A stretch of 64,000 bases of DNA. It comes from Brachybacterium sp. SGAir0954. GTDB lineage: Bacteria > Actinomycetota > Actinomycetes > Actinomycetales > Dermabacteraceae. Shown here piece by piece: positions 1 through 8,137 of this stretch. The notes under the pieces are model-generated. The model was not told where the DNA came from and made no database searches. It saw only the letters and a program-made list of their open reading frames with translations. The DNA lies in NCBI RefSeq assembly GCF_005490785.1, contig NZ_CP027295.1:3346112-3410111 (forward strand), written 5' to 3'. The translations under genes were made by a program, and so were the position numbers. The stretch's first letter is position 1, and each line of letters opens with the position of its first letter.

Positions 1-137
1 CGCAGTCCCCGAACACGGGCACCGACTGGGCCGGGCTCATGGCGGCGACGCTCGTCGCGGCCCTGCCCATGCTGATCCTCTTCGCGCTCTTCGCGAAGCG
101 GATCGTGAACTCCATCGGATTCAGCGGGATCAAGTGA
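1..137 (+). CDS. Carbohydrate ABC transporter permease, C-terminal fragment (5' end outside window)
   Basis: The frame ending at the TGA at 135-137 reads a C-terminus with a hydrophobic last membrane helix (AATLVAALPMLILFALFAKR) followed by the tail IVNSIGFSGIK. This tail is typical of MalG-type inner permease subunits of CUT1 sugar importers. The gene is cut by the window edge, so only about 44 codons are visible. Its stop lies 10 nt before the ATG of the sugar-binding lipoprotein, so the two are very likely one transcript. Substrate cannot be told from this fragment. Confidence 0.8.
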   Translation, partial: QSPNTGTDWAGLMAATLVAALPMLILFALFAKRIVNSIGFSGIK

Positions 138-147
138 GGGACCGACG

Positions 148-1533
148 ATGACCAACCACCATCCCCACCACCGCCAGCACTCCCTCAGCCGCCGGCGCCT
201 GCTCGGCGGGGCCGCCGCCCTCGGCGCGGCGGCCGGCACGACGGCACTCGCCGGCTGCGGCTCCTCCGCCGCCGCGGGCGACGGCGTCGAGCTCGACTAC
301 TGGCTCTGGGACGCGAGCCAGCTGCCCGGCTACTCCGAGGCGATCGACCTGTTCATGGAGCAGAACCCGGGCATCCGTGTACGGATCACCCAGATGGGCT
401 GGGACGACTACTGGACCAAGCTCACCGCGAGCTTCGTCGCCGGCGCCGGGCCCGACGTCTTCACCGACCACCTGGGCCGGTACCCGGAGATGCTCTCCCT
501 CGGCGTGATCGTCCCGCTCGACGACTTCGCCCCGATCGCGGAGATCCCCGAGGACCGCTTCCAACCGGGGCTCCAGGACCTCTGGACGGGCCAGGACGGC
601 AAGAAGTACGGGCTGCCCAAGGACTACGACACCATCGCGATCATGTACGACACGACGGTGCTCGAGGAGGCCGGGGTCACCCCCGAGGACCTCGCGTCCC
701 TGGACTGGAACCCGGCCGACGGCGGCAGCTTCGAGCAGATGCTGCTGCACCTGACCGTGGACACGAACGGGAAGCGCGGCGACGAGGACGGCTTCGACGC
801 CGGCAGCATCGCGACCTACGGGCTCGGGGCGGACGCCGGGATCGACTACGTGGGGCAGTCCACGTGGTCGCCCTTCGCCTTCTCCACCGGCTGGGCGTTC
901 ACCGACAAGGACACCTGGGGCACGCGCTTCCGGTACGACGAGCCCGAGCTGCAGCAGACCCTCGACTGGTACTTCGGCCTCGTCGACAAGGGGATCCTGC
1001 CGCCCTTCGGCATGTTCGGCGACTCGAGCCCCGCCCAGACCCAGCTGCAGTCGCGCAAGGCGTCGCTCACGCTCGCAGGCTCCTGGATGATCGGCACCTA
1101 CGCGAACCTCGAGGGGCTCTCACTGGGGATCGCTCCGCTGCCCTCGGGCCCGATCGGCCATCCCATGTCGATGTTCAACGGCCTCGGCGACTCGATCTCG
1201 GCGCAGTCCGAGCACCCCGAGGAGGCGGCGCGGCTCGTCGCGTTCCTCGGCTCGGACGCCTCGCAGGAGATCATCGGCCAGCGCGGCGTCGTGTTCCCCG
1301 CGACCGATGCCGGGACGGCGGCGGCGATCGCCGCCTACGAGGAGCGCGGGCTCGACGCCTCCCCGTACACGGACCGCGTCGAGAACGGCGAGACGGGGCT
1401 CTACCCGCTCGTCGAGAACGCGGCCCAGATCCAGTCGATCATGCAGCCGGCGCTCGACGACCTCTGGCTGCGCAAGACGGACGCCTCATCGCTGACGGCG
1501 TACAACGAGAAGGTCAACGCCCTGTTCACCTGA
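148..1533 (+). CDS. Extracellular solute-binding lipoprotein of a sugar ABC transporter (family 1)
   Basis: A 461-aa substrate-binding protein of a CUT1 carbohydrate importer that delivers sugar to the membrane permeases. The N-terminus has a twin-arginine motif (SRRRLL, residues 14-19), a hydrophobic stretch and a lipobox LAGC with Cys37. It is therefore probably exported folded by Tat and lipid-anchored outside the cell. The remainder has the usual family features: an early DYWLWD strand, a hinge-type GMFGDS segment and an LAGSWMIG motif near residue 310. It directly follows the permease fragment. A strong hairpin follows the stop, so this is the last gene of its operon. The convergent ROK regulator is a plausible regulator of it, but this is inference. 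The sugar is not identifiable. Confidence 0.9.
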   Translation: MTNHHPHHRQHSLSRRRLLGGAAALGAAAGTTALAGCGSSAAAGDGVELDYWLWDASQLPGYSEAIDLFMEQNPGIRVRITQMGWDDYWTKLTASFVAGAGPDVFTDHLGRYPEMLSLGVIVPLDDFAPIAEIPEDRFQPGLQDLWTGQDGKKYGLPKDYDTIAIMYDTTVLEEAGVTPEDLASLDWNPADGGSFEQMLLHLTVDTNGKRGDEDGFDAGSIATYGLGADAGIDYVGQSTWSPFAFSTGWAFTDKDTWGTRFRYDEPELQQTLDWYFGLVDKGILPPFGMFGDSSPAQTQLQSRKASLTLAGSWMIGTYANLEGLSLGIAPLPSGPIGHPMSMFNGLGDSISAQSEHPEEAARLVAFLGSDASQEIIGQRGVVFPATDAGTAAAIAAYEERGLDASPYTDRVENGETGLYPLVENAAQIQSIMQPALDDLWLRKTDASSLTAYNEKVNALFT

Positions 1534-1550
1534 CGCGCGCGGGAGAGGGC

Positions 1551-1585
1551 GAGGGGCCCGGGCCGGGACACGGCCCGGGCCCCTC
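1551..1585. terminator. Bidirectional hairpin terminator between binding protein and ROK regulator
   Basis: Two 15-nt perfectly complementary arms (1551-1565 and 1571-1585, core AGGGGCCCGGGCCG) enclose a 5-nt loop. The hairpin sits between the stop of the plus-strand transporter gene and the stop of the minus-strand regulator gene. There is no T-tract, as is common in high-GC actinobacteria. Confidence 0.8.
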
Positions 1586-1591
1586 CCGTGC

Positions 1592-2752
1592 TCAGACGGG
1601 GTCCGTGCCCGTGATGAAGCGCCTCGCCGCGATGACGGCCGCGCCGCGCGCCCAGTCCTCGAAGTCGTCGGGCAGGTAGCGCACCACGACGTCCTGCTGC
1701 TGCGCGGGGAGCAGGGCACGCAGGGTCTCGGCGAAGGCGGGGTCGTCGCGCAGCAGCCCCACGCTCTCGCCGCCCAGCAGCAGCGCCTCGGGGTCCAGCA
1801 CGCCGAGCACCCCGGCGGCGGAGACGGCGACCGCGTGGCCCACCTCCGCGGCGAGCTCGCGGGCGGCGGGATCGCCGGCGCGCACCGCGTCGAGCACCGC
1901 CTGCAGCCGCTGCTCGGGGGTGCCCGTGCCGGCTCCCGGCACACCCCGCTCCCGGCCCGCCTCGATGACGGCGTCGTTGCAGGCCACGTCCATGAGCCGC
2001 ACACCGCGGCCGTCGCGGGTGACCGTGGTGAGGGCGCCGGTGAGCCCGGCCGTGTGCCCGGCGCCGCGGCGCACGACGCCGCCCTCGACCGTGCCGACCG
2101 CGACCCCGGCGCCCACGGTGATCGCGACGAAGGAGTCGTGGCGGCGGCCCGCGCCGAACCAGGCGAGCCCCTCGAGCAGGGCGTGGATGTCGTTGCGGAC
2201 GCTCACCGGCAGGCCCAGCGCCTGCTCGAGCCGCTCCCGCAGCGGCACCGGGCCCTCCCAGCGGAGCAGCTCGGCCGGGGCGACCACGCCGTCGTCGTCG
2301 ACCCTGCCCCCGAGGCCGATCCCCACCCCCGCGATCCGCGGGTGCGAGGAGCGCAGCGCCTCGCACAGCTCCGTGACCGTCGCGATCACGGCGTCCGGGT
2401 CCGTGCGGCGCAGCGGGGCGGCGAGCTCCTCGAGGGACTGGCCGCGCACGGTGACGACCGACGTGTGCACGGCCGTCGCGGTGATCTTCACGCCGATCAG
2501 CCGCACGTGCTCCTCGGCGACGTCGAGCGGCAGTTGCGGCCGACCCTTCGCCTGGGGACGCGGCGGGAGCTCCCGCAGCAGGCCGTTCTCGAGCAGCTCC
2601 CGGGCGAGGCGGGTGAGGGTCGGATGGGACAGGCCGAGCACGGCGGCGAGGTCCGTGCGGGCGTGCGGCCCGCGGCGCACGAGGTGCTCGTAGACGGCCG
2701 CGGCGGAGGGCGACCCCGGGGCGGCGGGGAGGTCGGTCGCGGCGGCGGTCAT
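1592..2752 (-). CDS. ROK family transcriptional regulator
   Basis: A 386-aa protein with an N-terminal winged helix-turn-helix (about residues 10-70, with AAVLGLSHPTLTRLARELLENG-like recognition helix) followed by a ROK sugar-kinase-like domain (about 85-380, including GVGIGLGG and TVGAGVAVG). ROK regulators sense sugars or sugar phosphates and usually repress transport genes. The canonical ROK zinc-binding cysteine motif (CXCGXXGC) is absent: where it should follow the GHTAG motif, the sequence reads DGRGVRLMDVACNDA. The start is the ATG at 2752. It is supported by a TACTCT -10 box at 2760-2765, 7 nt upstream, so the mRNA is probably leaderless. It is divergent from the M3 peptidase and convergent with the sugar-binding protein. 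Confidence 0.88.
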   Translation of the reverse strand: MTAAATDLPAAPGSPSAAAVYEHLVRRGPHARTDLAAVLGLSHPTLTRLARELLENGLLRELPPRPQAKGRPQLPLDVAEEHVRLIGVKITATAVHTSVVTVRGQSLEELAAPLRRTDPDAVIATVTELCEALRSSHPRIAGVGIGLGGRVDDDGVVAPAELLRWEGPVPLRERLEQALGLPVSVRNDIHALLEGLAWFGAGRRHDSFVAITVGAGVAVGTVEGGVVRRGAGHTAGLTGALTTVTRDGRGVRLMDVACNDAVIEAGRERGVPGAGTGTPEQRLQAVLDAVRAGDPAARELAAEVGHAVAVSAAGVLGVLDPEALLLGGESVGLLRDDPAFAETLRALLPAQQQDVVVRYLPDDFEDWARGAAVIAARRFITGTDPV

Positions 2753-2759
2753 GGGCACC

Positions 2760-2803
2760 AGAGTAGGCGGCGCCCGGTCCCACGTGAGCAGGGACACTAG
2801 AGT
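2760..2803. promoter_or_regulatory. Divergent leaderless promoters for ROK regulator and M3 peptidase
   Basis: On the minus strand, TACTCT (2760-2765) lies 7 nt before the regulator ATG. On the plus strand, TAGAGT (2798-2803) lies 7 nt before the peptidase ATG. Only 58 bp separate the two start codons, so both promoters share one short control region. No clear -35 box was seen. Confidence 0.55.
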
Positions 2804-2810
2804 GGCGGGC

Positions 2811-4910
2811 ATGACCTCCGCGCCCACTGGCCCCTCGTCCCCCGCCGGCACCGACGAGCACGGGCAGGAGGAGCCGGATCTGCGCGGCAACCCCCTCGCG
2901 GCCCCCTCGGGCCTCCCCCACGGCCTGCCGGACTTCGCGGCGCTGCGCACCGAGCACTTCCTCCCCGCCTTCCGCGCCGGCGTCGCCGCCCAGAAGGCGC
3001 TGCTCGAGGAGGTCGCGACCTCGACCGCGCCGCCCTCCTTCGCCTCCGTCGTGCTGCCCCTGGAGGACGGCGACCCGCTGCTGCGCCGGGTCTCCCGCGT
3101 GTTCTTCCACCTCGTCGCGACCGACGGCACCCCCGAGATGCAGGCCGTCGAGGCCGAGGTCACGCCCTGGCTGACGGCGCTCTCCGACGCCGTGTTCCTG
3201 GACCCGCGGCTCTTCGCACGCGTCGACGCTCTGCACGGCGACGAGACGGCGCGAGCGGCGCTGAGCGCGGAGGAGCGCCACCTGCTCGAGCGGCTGCACC
3301 AGCGCTTCGTGCTGCGCGGGGCGCGGCTCGACCCCGAGCAGAAGGAGACCCTGGCCGCGCTGAACCAGGAGATCTCCCGCCTCGAGACCCGCTTCACCCA
3401 GCAGGCCCGCGCGGACCTCAAGGGCGCCTCCGTGCACCTCACCGACGCGGCCCAGCTCGCGGGCCTCGACGCGGGGCAGCGCTCGGCCGCGCGCGAGGCC
3501 GCGATCGACGCCGGGCTCGAGGGCTGGCTGCTCTCGCTCGTCCTGCCCACCGTCCAGCGCCTGCTCCCCTCCCTCGAGGACCGCTCCGTGCGCGAGCGGC
3601 TCTACCGCGCCTCGGCCGAGCGCGGCACCGAGACCTGGGACCTCGCCGCGCAGATCGCCGAGCTGCGCTCCCGCAAGGCCGCCCTGCTGGGCTTCGCGGA
3701 CTTCGCCTCCCTCGCCGTCGCCGATCGCACGGCCGCCGTGCCCGAGGCCGTCGAGGAGCTGTTCGCGGCGACCGTCGGCCCCGCGATGCGCAACGTCGAG
3801 GGCGAGGCCGCACGGATCGCGGCACGCGCCGCCCGCGACGGCGTCGAGGACCTCGCCCCCTGGGACTGGGCCTTCTACGAGGCGCGCGTGCGCACCGAGG
3901 AGCATGCGGTGGACGAGGCCGCCCTGCAGCCCTACTTCGTGCTCGAGCGGGTGATCGAGGACGGCGTGCTGCGCGCCGCCGGCGAGGTCTACGGCCTCGC
4001 CTTCACGCGCCGCGACGACCTCACCGGCCCGCACCCGCAGGCGCTCGTCTGGGAGGTGCACCGCGAGGACGGCGAGGAGGTGGGCCTGTTCATCGGCGAC
4101 TACTTCACCCGGGACGCGAAGCGCGGCGGGGCCTGGATGAACGTGCTCTCCGTGCGCTCCCGCGCCGAGGGCACCCGGCCGATCGTCATGAACACGCTGA
4201 ACATCACCCGCCCCGCCCCGGGCGATCCGGCCTTCGTCACCCTCGACGAGGTGCGCACCCTGTTCCACGAGTTCGGTCACGCGCTGCACGCGCTGCTCTC
4301 CGACGTCGAGCACGCTTCCGCCTCGGGCACGGCCGTGCCGCGGGACGTCGTCGAGTTCCCCTCGCAGGTCAACGAGATGTGGGCGCTGCGGCCCGGGATC
4401 GTCGAGCACTACGCGCGCCATGTCGACACCGGGGAGCCGGTGCCCGCCGAGCAGCTCGAGCGGGTGCGCTCCGCAGCGCTGTGGGGCGAGGGCTTCGCGA
4501 CCGCGGAGTACCTCGCGGCCGCCGTGCTCGACTGGCGCTGGCACCGCCTGCCCGGGGACACGCGCGTCGAGGACCCGCGCGCCTTCGAGGCGGAGCAGCT
4601 CGAGCAGGCGGGCCTCGCCCATCCGCTCGTCGCCCCGCGCTACCGCACCGGCTACTTCCAGCACACCTTCTCCGGCGGGTACGCGGCCGGGTACTACTCC
4701 TACCTGTGGGCGGAGGTCTTCGACGCGGACTCCGTCGCCTGGTTCGAGGAGCAGCTCGCCGCCGGCCGCCCCGTGCGCGAGGTGGGCGAGGAGTTCGCGC
4801 GGGCGATCCTCGCGATCGGCGGCTCCGCCGATCTCCTCGCCGCCTACCGCGGACTGCGCGGCCGCGACCGGGAGGTCACGCCCCTGCTCGAGCGACGCGG
4901 CCTGGTCTGA
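2811..4910 (+). CDS. M3 family zinc metallopeptidase (peptidyl-dipeptidase Dcp / oligopeptidase A type)
   Basis: A 699-aa cytoplasmic metallopeptidase of the thimet oligopeptidase family, which degrades short peptides. The zinc motif HEFGH is at residues 486-490, inside the family-typical LFHEFGHALHALLS context. The third ligand region follows in VEFPSQVNEMWA, and the C-terminal substrate-binding segment is FQHTFSGGYAAGYYSYLWAE. The start at the ATG 2811 leaves a short low-complexity head (APTGPSSPAGTDEHG) before the conserved LRGNPL..HGLPDF region. The TAGAGT box 7 nt upstream supports this start over an in-frame ATG at 2751. It is monocistronic by spacing. Dcp and oligopeptidase A cannot be separated with confidence from sequence alone. 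Confidence 0.93.
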   Translation: MTSAPTGPSSPAGTDEHGQEEPDLRGNPLAAPSGLPHGLPDFAALRTEHFLPAFRAGVAAQKALLEEVATSTAPPSFASVVLPLEDGDPLLRRVSRVFFHLVATDGTPEMQAVEAEVTPWLTALSDAVFLDPRLFARVDALHGDETARAALSAEERHLLERLHQRFVLRGARLDPEQKETLAALNQEISRLETRFTQQARADLKGASVHLTDAAQLAGLDAGQRSAAREAAIDAGLEGWLLSLVLPTVQRLLPSLEDRSVRERLYRASAERGTETWDLAAQIAELRSRKAALLGFADFASLAVADRTAAVPEAVEELFAATVGPAMRNVEGEAARIAARAARDGVEDLAPWDWAFYEARVRTEEHAVDEAALQPYFVLERVIEDGVLRAAGEVYGLAFTRRDDLTGPHPQALVWEVHREDGEEVGLFIGDYFTRDAKRGGAWMNVLSVRSRAEGTRPIVMNTLNITRPAPGDPAFVTLDEVRTLFHEFGHALHALLSDVEHASASGTAVPRDVVEFPSQVNEMWALRPGIVEHYARHVDTGEPVPAEQLERVRSAALWGEGFATAEYLAAAVLDWRWHRLPGDTRVEDPRAFEAEQLEQAGLAHPLVAPRYRTGYFQHTFSGGYAAGYYSYLWAEVFDADSVAWFEEQLAAGRPVREVGEEFARAILAIGGSADLLAAYRGLRGRDREVTPLLERRGLV

Positions 4911-5004
4911 GCCCCGGCGCCCGGCTGGAGGGGGCCGCCGGGCATCTGACATGCTTCCCCCAGCGATCGAGCGGCGGCCATGGGCCGCCGGAGGAGGAGC
5001 CCCG

Positions 5005-5688
5005 ATGAGCCAGACCAGCGCCACGACCGAGGCGGACGACCAGCCGACGATCTACACCGCCTACGAGATCGACTTCATGATCTCCCTGCGCCCCACCGAG
5101 AACGCCGCGGTCACCCGCGAGCAGGTGGGGCTGCGCAGCGCCCCCGAGGAGGCCCGCGAGTTCGTCACCGCCGCCGTCACCTCGGGCCTGCGCGCCCGCG
5201 GCAAGGTCGAGCGCTCACAGGACGGCCAGTGGCTGCTCGGCGAGGAGGGGCAGGTCGTGGCGGGGACGCTCACCTCCGCGGACCGCTGGCTGGGGCTCGC
5301 GCTCTCCGAGGGGGAGGCGATGCGCATGGCGTTCGTGGTCTCCGCGGGGGACGCGGTGCTCATGCTCACCCAGGACGAGCTGGACTCCTTCATCGTCTCC
5401 GCCCTACCGGACCCCGCCCAGGTGCCGCACTCGGTGACGGACATCGTCACCGCCTTCCTCGAGGACGGCGCCGGCCGCACGGTCTCCCTGCGCCGCACGG
5501 AGCTCGGGACGGCTCAGGAGCAGACCCCGTTCATGCTCCACGTCGAGGCCGACGGCTCCTGGCGCGCCGGCCACCTCCCGCTCGACGAGGAGGGGGTCCT
5601 CTCGGTCTCCCCGATCGACCGTGCCCAGGTGGGCGACGCCGTCCGCGCCCTCTGGGAGGACGGCGTCAGCGCCGCCCCCTCCGCCTGA
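5005..5688 (+). CDS. Conserved hypothetical protein (unrecognised family)
   Basis: A 227-aa soluble, acidic protein without signal peptide or membrane segment. I do not recognise a domain. It has alternating hydrophobic strands and helices (for example YTAYEIDFMISL near residue 17, and MAFVVSAGDAVLMLTQDELDSFI around 112-134), suggesting a two-lobed alpha/beta fold. An excellent ribosome-binding site (GGAGGAGGAG, 4991-5000) decides the ATG at 5005. It stands 94 bp after the M3 peptidase and is convergent with the DUF4126 gene. The near repetition of the layout in its two halves is only a loose impression. Confidence 0.75.
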   Translation: MSQTSATTEADDQPTIYTAYEIDFMISLRPTENAAVTREQVGLRSAPEEAREFVTAAVTSGLRARGKVERSQDGQWLLGEEGQVVAGTLTSADRWLGLALSEGEAMRMAFVVSAGDAVLMLTQDELDSFIVSALPDPAQVPHSVTDIVTAFLEDGAGRTVSLRRTELGTAQEQTPFMLHVEADGSWRAGHLPLDEEGVLSVSPIDRAQVGDAVRALWEDGVSAAPSA

Positions 5689-5718
5689 GACCTGCTGCGC
5701 CCGCCCCGCCGCGGTGCG

Positions 5719-6327
5719 TCAGGCGAGAGGGTCCGCCCCGCGCGCGCTCCGCACCTCCCGGGCCTCCCGGGCCCGGGCGCGCAGATGGCGGTACCGGCGG
5801 TGCAGCCGCACCATCACCCAGATCCCGCAGGCCAGCAGGAGCACGGCGATCACCGCCGCGAGGGCCGGCAGCAGCACGGTCAGCACACCCATCACCACGG
5901 CGGCGAGGTCCTCCCCCGTCGAGACGACGACGTTGGAGACGGGCTCCGGGGAGATGTTCACGGCGGCGCGCGTCGTGCTCTTGACGGCGTGGGAGCCGAA
6001 GGCCGTCGCGGCGCCGATCACCGCCATGACGATCGCGGTGGTCGTGTCGGTCTCCCCGCCCAGCAGGTAGCCGATCGCGCCGCCCGCCACGGGCCGCACG
6101 ATCAGGTGCAGCTGGTCCCAGAAGGAGTCGAGGAAGGCGATCTTGTCCGCCGCGAGGTCCACGAGCAGCAGGATCCCGGTGATGACGAGGAGATCGGTGC
6201 GCTGCAGCACCTCGGGCACCTGCTCGAGCCCCAGCACGCGGCCGGCGAGCCCCAGCAGGAAGACCATGAAGTAGGGCCGCACCCCGCTCACCCATCCCGA
6301 GCCGAGCGTCATCACGAGCGCTTCCAT
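5719..6327 (-). CDS. DUF4126 family membrane protein
   Basis: A 202-aa integral membrane protein of the DUF4126 type. It starts with an amphipathic LGSGWVSGVRPYF motif characteristic of this family, then has about four hydrophobic segments (MVFLLGLAGRVLGL, LVITGILLLVDLAAD, a Gly-rich VAGGAIGYLLGG, and a long C-terminal VMGVLTVLLPALAAVIAVLLL helix). The basic tail (RLHRRYRHLRARAREARE) is predicted cytoplasmic. The ATG at 6327 is preceded by a GGGGAGG site; an upstream in-frame ATG would add an Arg-rich head and is less likely. Function of the family is unknown to me. It is convergent with the hypothetical gene upstream. Confidence 0.75.
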   Translation of the reverse strand: MEALVMTLGSGWVSGVRPYFMVFLLGLAGRVLGLEQVPEVLQRTDLLVITGILLLVDLAADKIAFLDSFWDQLHLIVRPVAGGAIGYLLGGETDTTTAIVMAVIGAATAFGSHAVKSTTRAAVNISPEPVSNVVVSTGEDLAAVVMGVLTVLLPALAAVIAVLLLACGIWVMVRLHRRYRHLRARAREAREVRSARGADPLA

Positions 6328-6429
6328 GTCGCCTCCCCTGCCGCGCACCCGACCCTCGCGCGGGCGCCGTGCGCCCATCGTGCCCCGGATCCGCTCCCCG
6401 CGCAGTCCCCCGCGCGAACCGGCCCGCCC

Positions 6430-7131
6430 TCAGCGGTGGCCGGGGCCCCGGCGGCGTCGCCGGTGCAGCTCGCGCCGCAGGATCCGGACCCCCTCGGCGC
6501 TCGGCCGGCCGTGCTCGCGCACCGGTCGGTCCAGCGCCGGCAGCACCACGCGCCGTCCTCCGCGCAGGCGCAGCGCGACCGTGAGCCAGTGGACCGGGTG
6601 CACGACCCGCGCCTCGACGTCGACCACGTCCTCCCAGCGCACCCGCCGCGTGCGCAGGGCGCCGCGGCTGACGATCTCCTCGGCCCCGATCTCGACGCTC
6701 GCCCGCGCCGCCGCGAGCCCGGACAGCGCGAACCGCAGTCCCAGGCCGCCGAGCACCAGCACGAGCAGGCCGAGCGCCGCCTCCGCGGCGAGGAGGCCGA
6801 GCGAGGGCGCCTCCGGGCCGGTGCGGGACAGGGCGAGCAGCACCCCGGCGCCGGCCGCGATCGTCGCCCCGGCGAGCCCCGCCGCGCCGGCGACCGCGCC
6901 GACCACGCTGCGTCGCAGGGCGTGCGCGGGCAGCAGCACACGCGGGGCCGGGACGCTCCTGCCCTCGCCCGGCCGGGTCCCGGCGACGGCGCGCGGTGCG
7001 GCGGCGTCACGGGGTGCGGGACGGAGACCCTCGACCGCGCGCAGCATGCGTTCGACGGTCGCGGCGCCGCGCGAGAAGTCCGGCAGCGGCCGGGGGCCGG
7101 TGCCGGGGTCCAGCGAGCGGGGGACGGTCAT
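6430..7131 (-). CDS. Membrane protein with PH-like (YdbS-type) domain
   Basis: A 233-aa protein with two central membrane segments (about residues 75-100 and 112-135) and a cytoplasmic C-terminal domain. That domain's pattern (SVEIGAEEIVSRGALRTRRVRW, then VDVEARVV, then RVVLPAL) matches bacterial PH-like domains. In such proteins the domain probably acts at the inner face of the membrane; no specific role can be stated. Start is the ATG at 7131, because TACGGT at 7138-7143 stands 6 nt upstream and fits a leaderless promoter. An ATG 12 codons upstream is possible but would overlap that box. It is divergent from the gene at 7221. Confidence 0.65.
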   Translation of the reverse strand: MTVPRSLDPGTGPRPLPDFSRGAATVERMLRAVEGLRPAPRDAAAPRAVAGTRPGEGRSVPAPRVLLPAHALRRSVVGAVAGAAGLAGATIAAGAGVLLALSRTGPEAPSLGLLAAEAALGLLVLVLGGLGLRFALSGLAAARASVEIGAEEIVSRGALRTRRVRWEDVVDVEARVVHPVHWLTVALRLRGGRRVVLPALDRPVREHGRPSAEGVRILRRELHRRRRRGPGHR

Positions 7132-7137
7132 GGCCCG

Positions 7138-7213
7138 ACCGTACGGCGGCCGTGCGAGCCGCGCCATGGGGAGAGGTCCCCAGGTGCGTGCGCGGAGGGA
7201 GCGGTCGTACAGT
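7138..7213. promoter_or_regulatory. Divergent pair of leaderless -10 boxes
   Basis: TACGGT on the minus strand (7138-7143) is 6 nt before the ATG at 7131, and TACAGT on the plus strand (7208-7213) is 7 nt before the ATG at 7221. Both match TANNNT at leaderless spacing. The -35 positions are not well defined. Confidence 0.5.
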
Positions 7214-7220
7214 GCGGGGC

Positions 7221-7838
7221 ATGTCCGGCTCCTCCCCCCGCTTCCGCCGTCCCGCCTCGCTGTACCCCTCCGTCGCCGACCAGCTGCCCGGCGACCCGGA
7301 CCCGGGCACCGCGAGCGACCTCGCCCACAGCTCGGCGAGCGCGCTGCTGGACGGCGTCTTCCACAGCGAGGACCCGGAGGTCGTGCAGCGGGTGCTGACC
7401 CTCGCCGCGCGCGAGGGCCTCGGTGACCTCGCGACCCTGTGGTCCCGCGCCCCCGCGACGACCCTGCCGGGCGCGCTCTGGCGCCTGTACGTGCTGCACA
7501 CGTGGGTGCAGCGGGCCGGCGACGACGTGGTGCTGCGCTACCGCCAGGGCTCCCGCACCGTGCCCGGCCTGCGCTACCTCTCCGGCCTCTCCGAGCCGCC
7601 GGACGTCGACGAGGTGCGCCGCACGATGGACGACATCCTGCGCGGCGCCTTCACCGGCGATCTCGGCATGGCCCTGATCCGCGCCGGGGCGGTCGCGACG
7701 ATCGTCGCCCACGGCACCGCCCACCTCGCCGACTCCTCCCCCGAGGAGGGCCTCACGGCGCAGGCGGAGCGGCTGCTGAGCACGGGCGAGGAGCTCGTCG
7801 CGGCCGGCCGTCACGCCGAGGCGGGCACGCTGGACTGA
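7221..7838 (+). CDS. Conserved hypothetical actinobacterial protein
   Basis: A 205-aa soluble, mostly helical protein with no signal peptide or membrane span. It begins with a PSVADQLPGDPDPGTASDLAHSSA-type segment and continues with leucine-rich helices and a WRLYVLHTWVQ motif near residue 87. I do not recognise a catalytic motif and assign no function. The ATG at 7221 is supported by the TACAGT box 7 nt upstream. The next gene starts 299 bp downstream and has its own promoter, so this gene is probably monocistronic. Confidence 0.7.
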   Translation: MSGSSPRFRRPASLYPSVADQLPGDPDPGTASDLAHSSASALLDGVFHSEDPEVVQRVLTLAAREGLGDLATLWSRAPATTLPGALWRLYVLHTWVQRAGDDVVLRYRQGSRTVPGLRYLSGLSEPPDVDEVRRTMDDILRGAFTGDLGMALIRAGAVATIVAHGTAHLADSSPEEGLTAQAERLLSTGEELVAAGRHAEAGTLD

Positions 7839-7934
7839 CGGCGCCGAGGCCCCTCCTGGGCGGGGCGTGCTGGGGGGCGCCGTGCGAGATGCTTCACTCC
7901 TCCCCCGCCCGCGGCCGCTCCACGGGCCTCCCCG

Positions 7935-7964
7935 CTGACATCGCCCGGGCGAGTGCCCTACGAT
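7935..7964 (+). promoter_or_regulatory. Promoter of the DUF47-Pit phosphate operon
   Basis: A -35 CTGACA (7935-7940), an 18-bp spacer and a -10 TACGAT (7959-7964) lie in the 299-bp gap before the DUF47 gene. Transcription would start near 7971, giving a leader of about 165 nt. I see no clear PhoP box. A short inverted pair TCCAAC / GTTGGA spans about 65 nt of the leader. Nothing else was recognised in this gap. Confidence 0.6.
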
Positions 7965-8137
7965 GGTTCGCGCGTCGGGCCGCGGTTGCCCCGGGCTCCA
8001 ACATTTGCCGCTTCGAGCGGCCTTCGCGCCGACAGGCGCATCCCGGTCCGGCGCATCGACGTTGGAACGGCCCCGCACCCCTGATCCGGGTGCCGAGGGC
8101 GAGGGCTGCGCCACCGAGCGCGAGGAGGCGTCTGGCC

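Noticed and set aside
7997..8066. TCCAAC/GTTGGA pair in the phosphate leader as a riboswitch
   Set aside because: Six-bp arms 60 nt apart are expected by chance and no conserved aptamer elements were visible.
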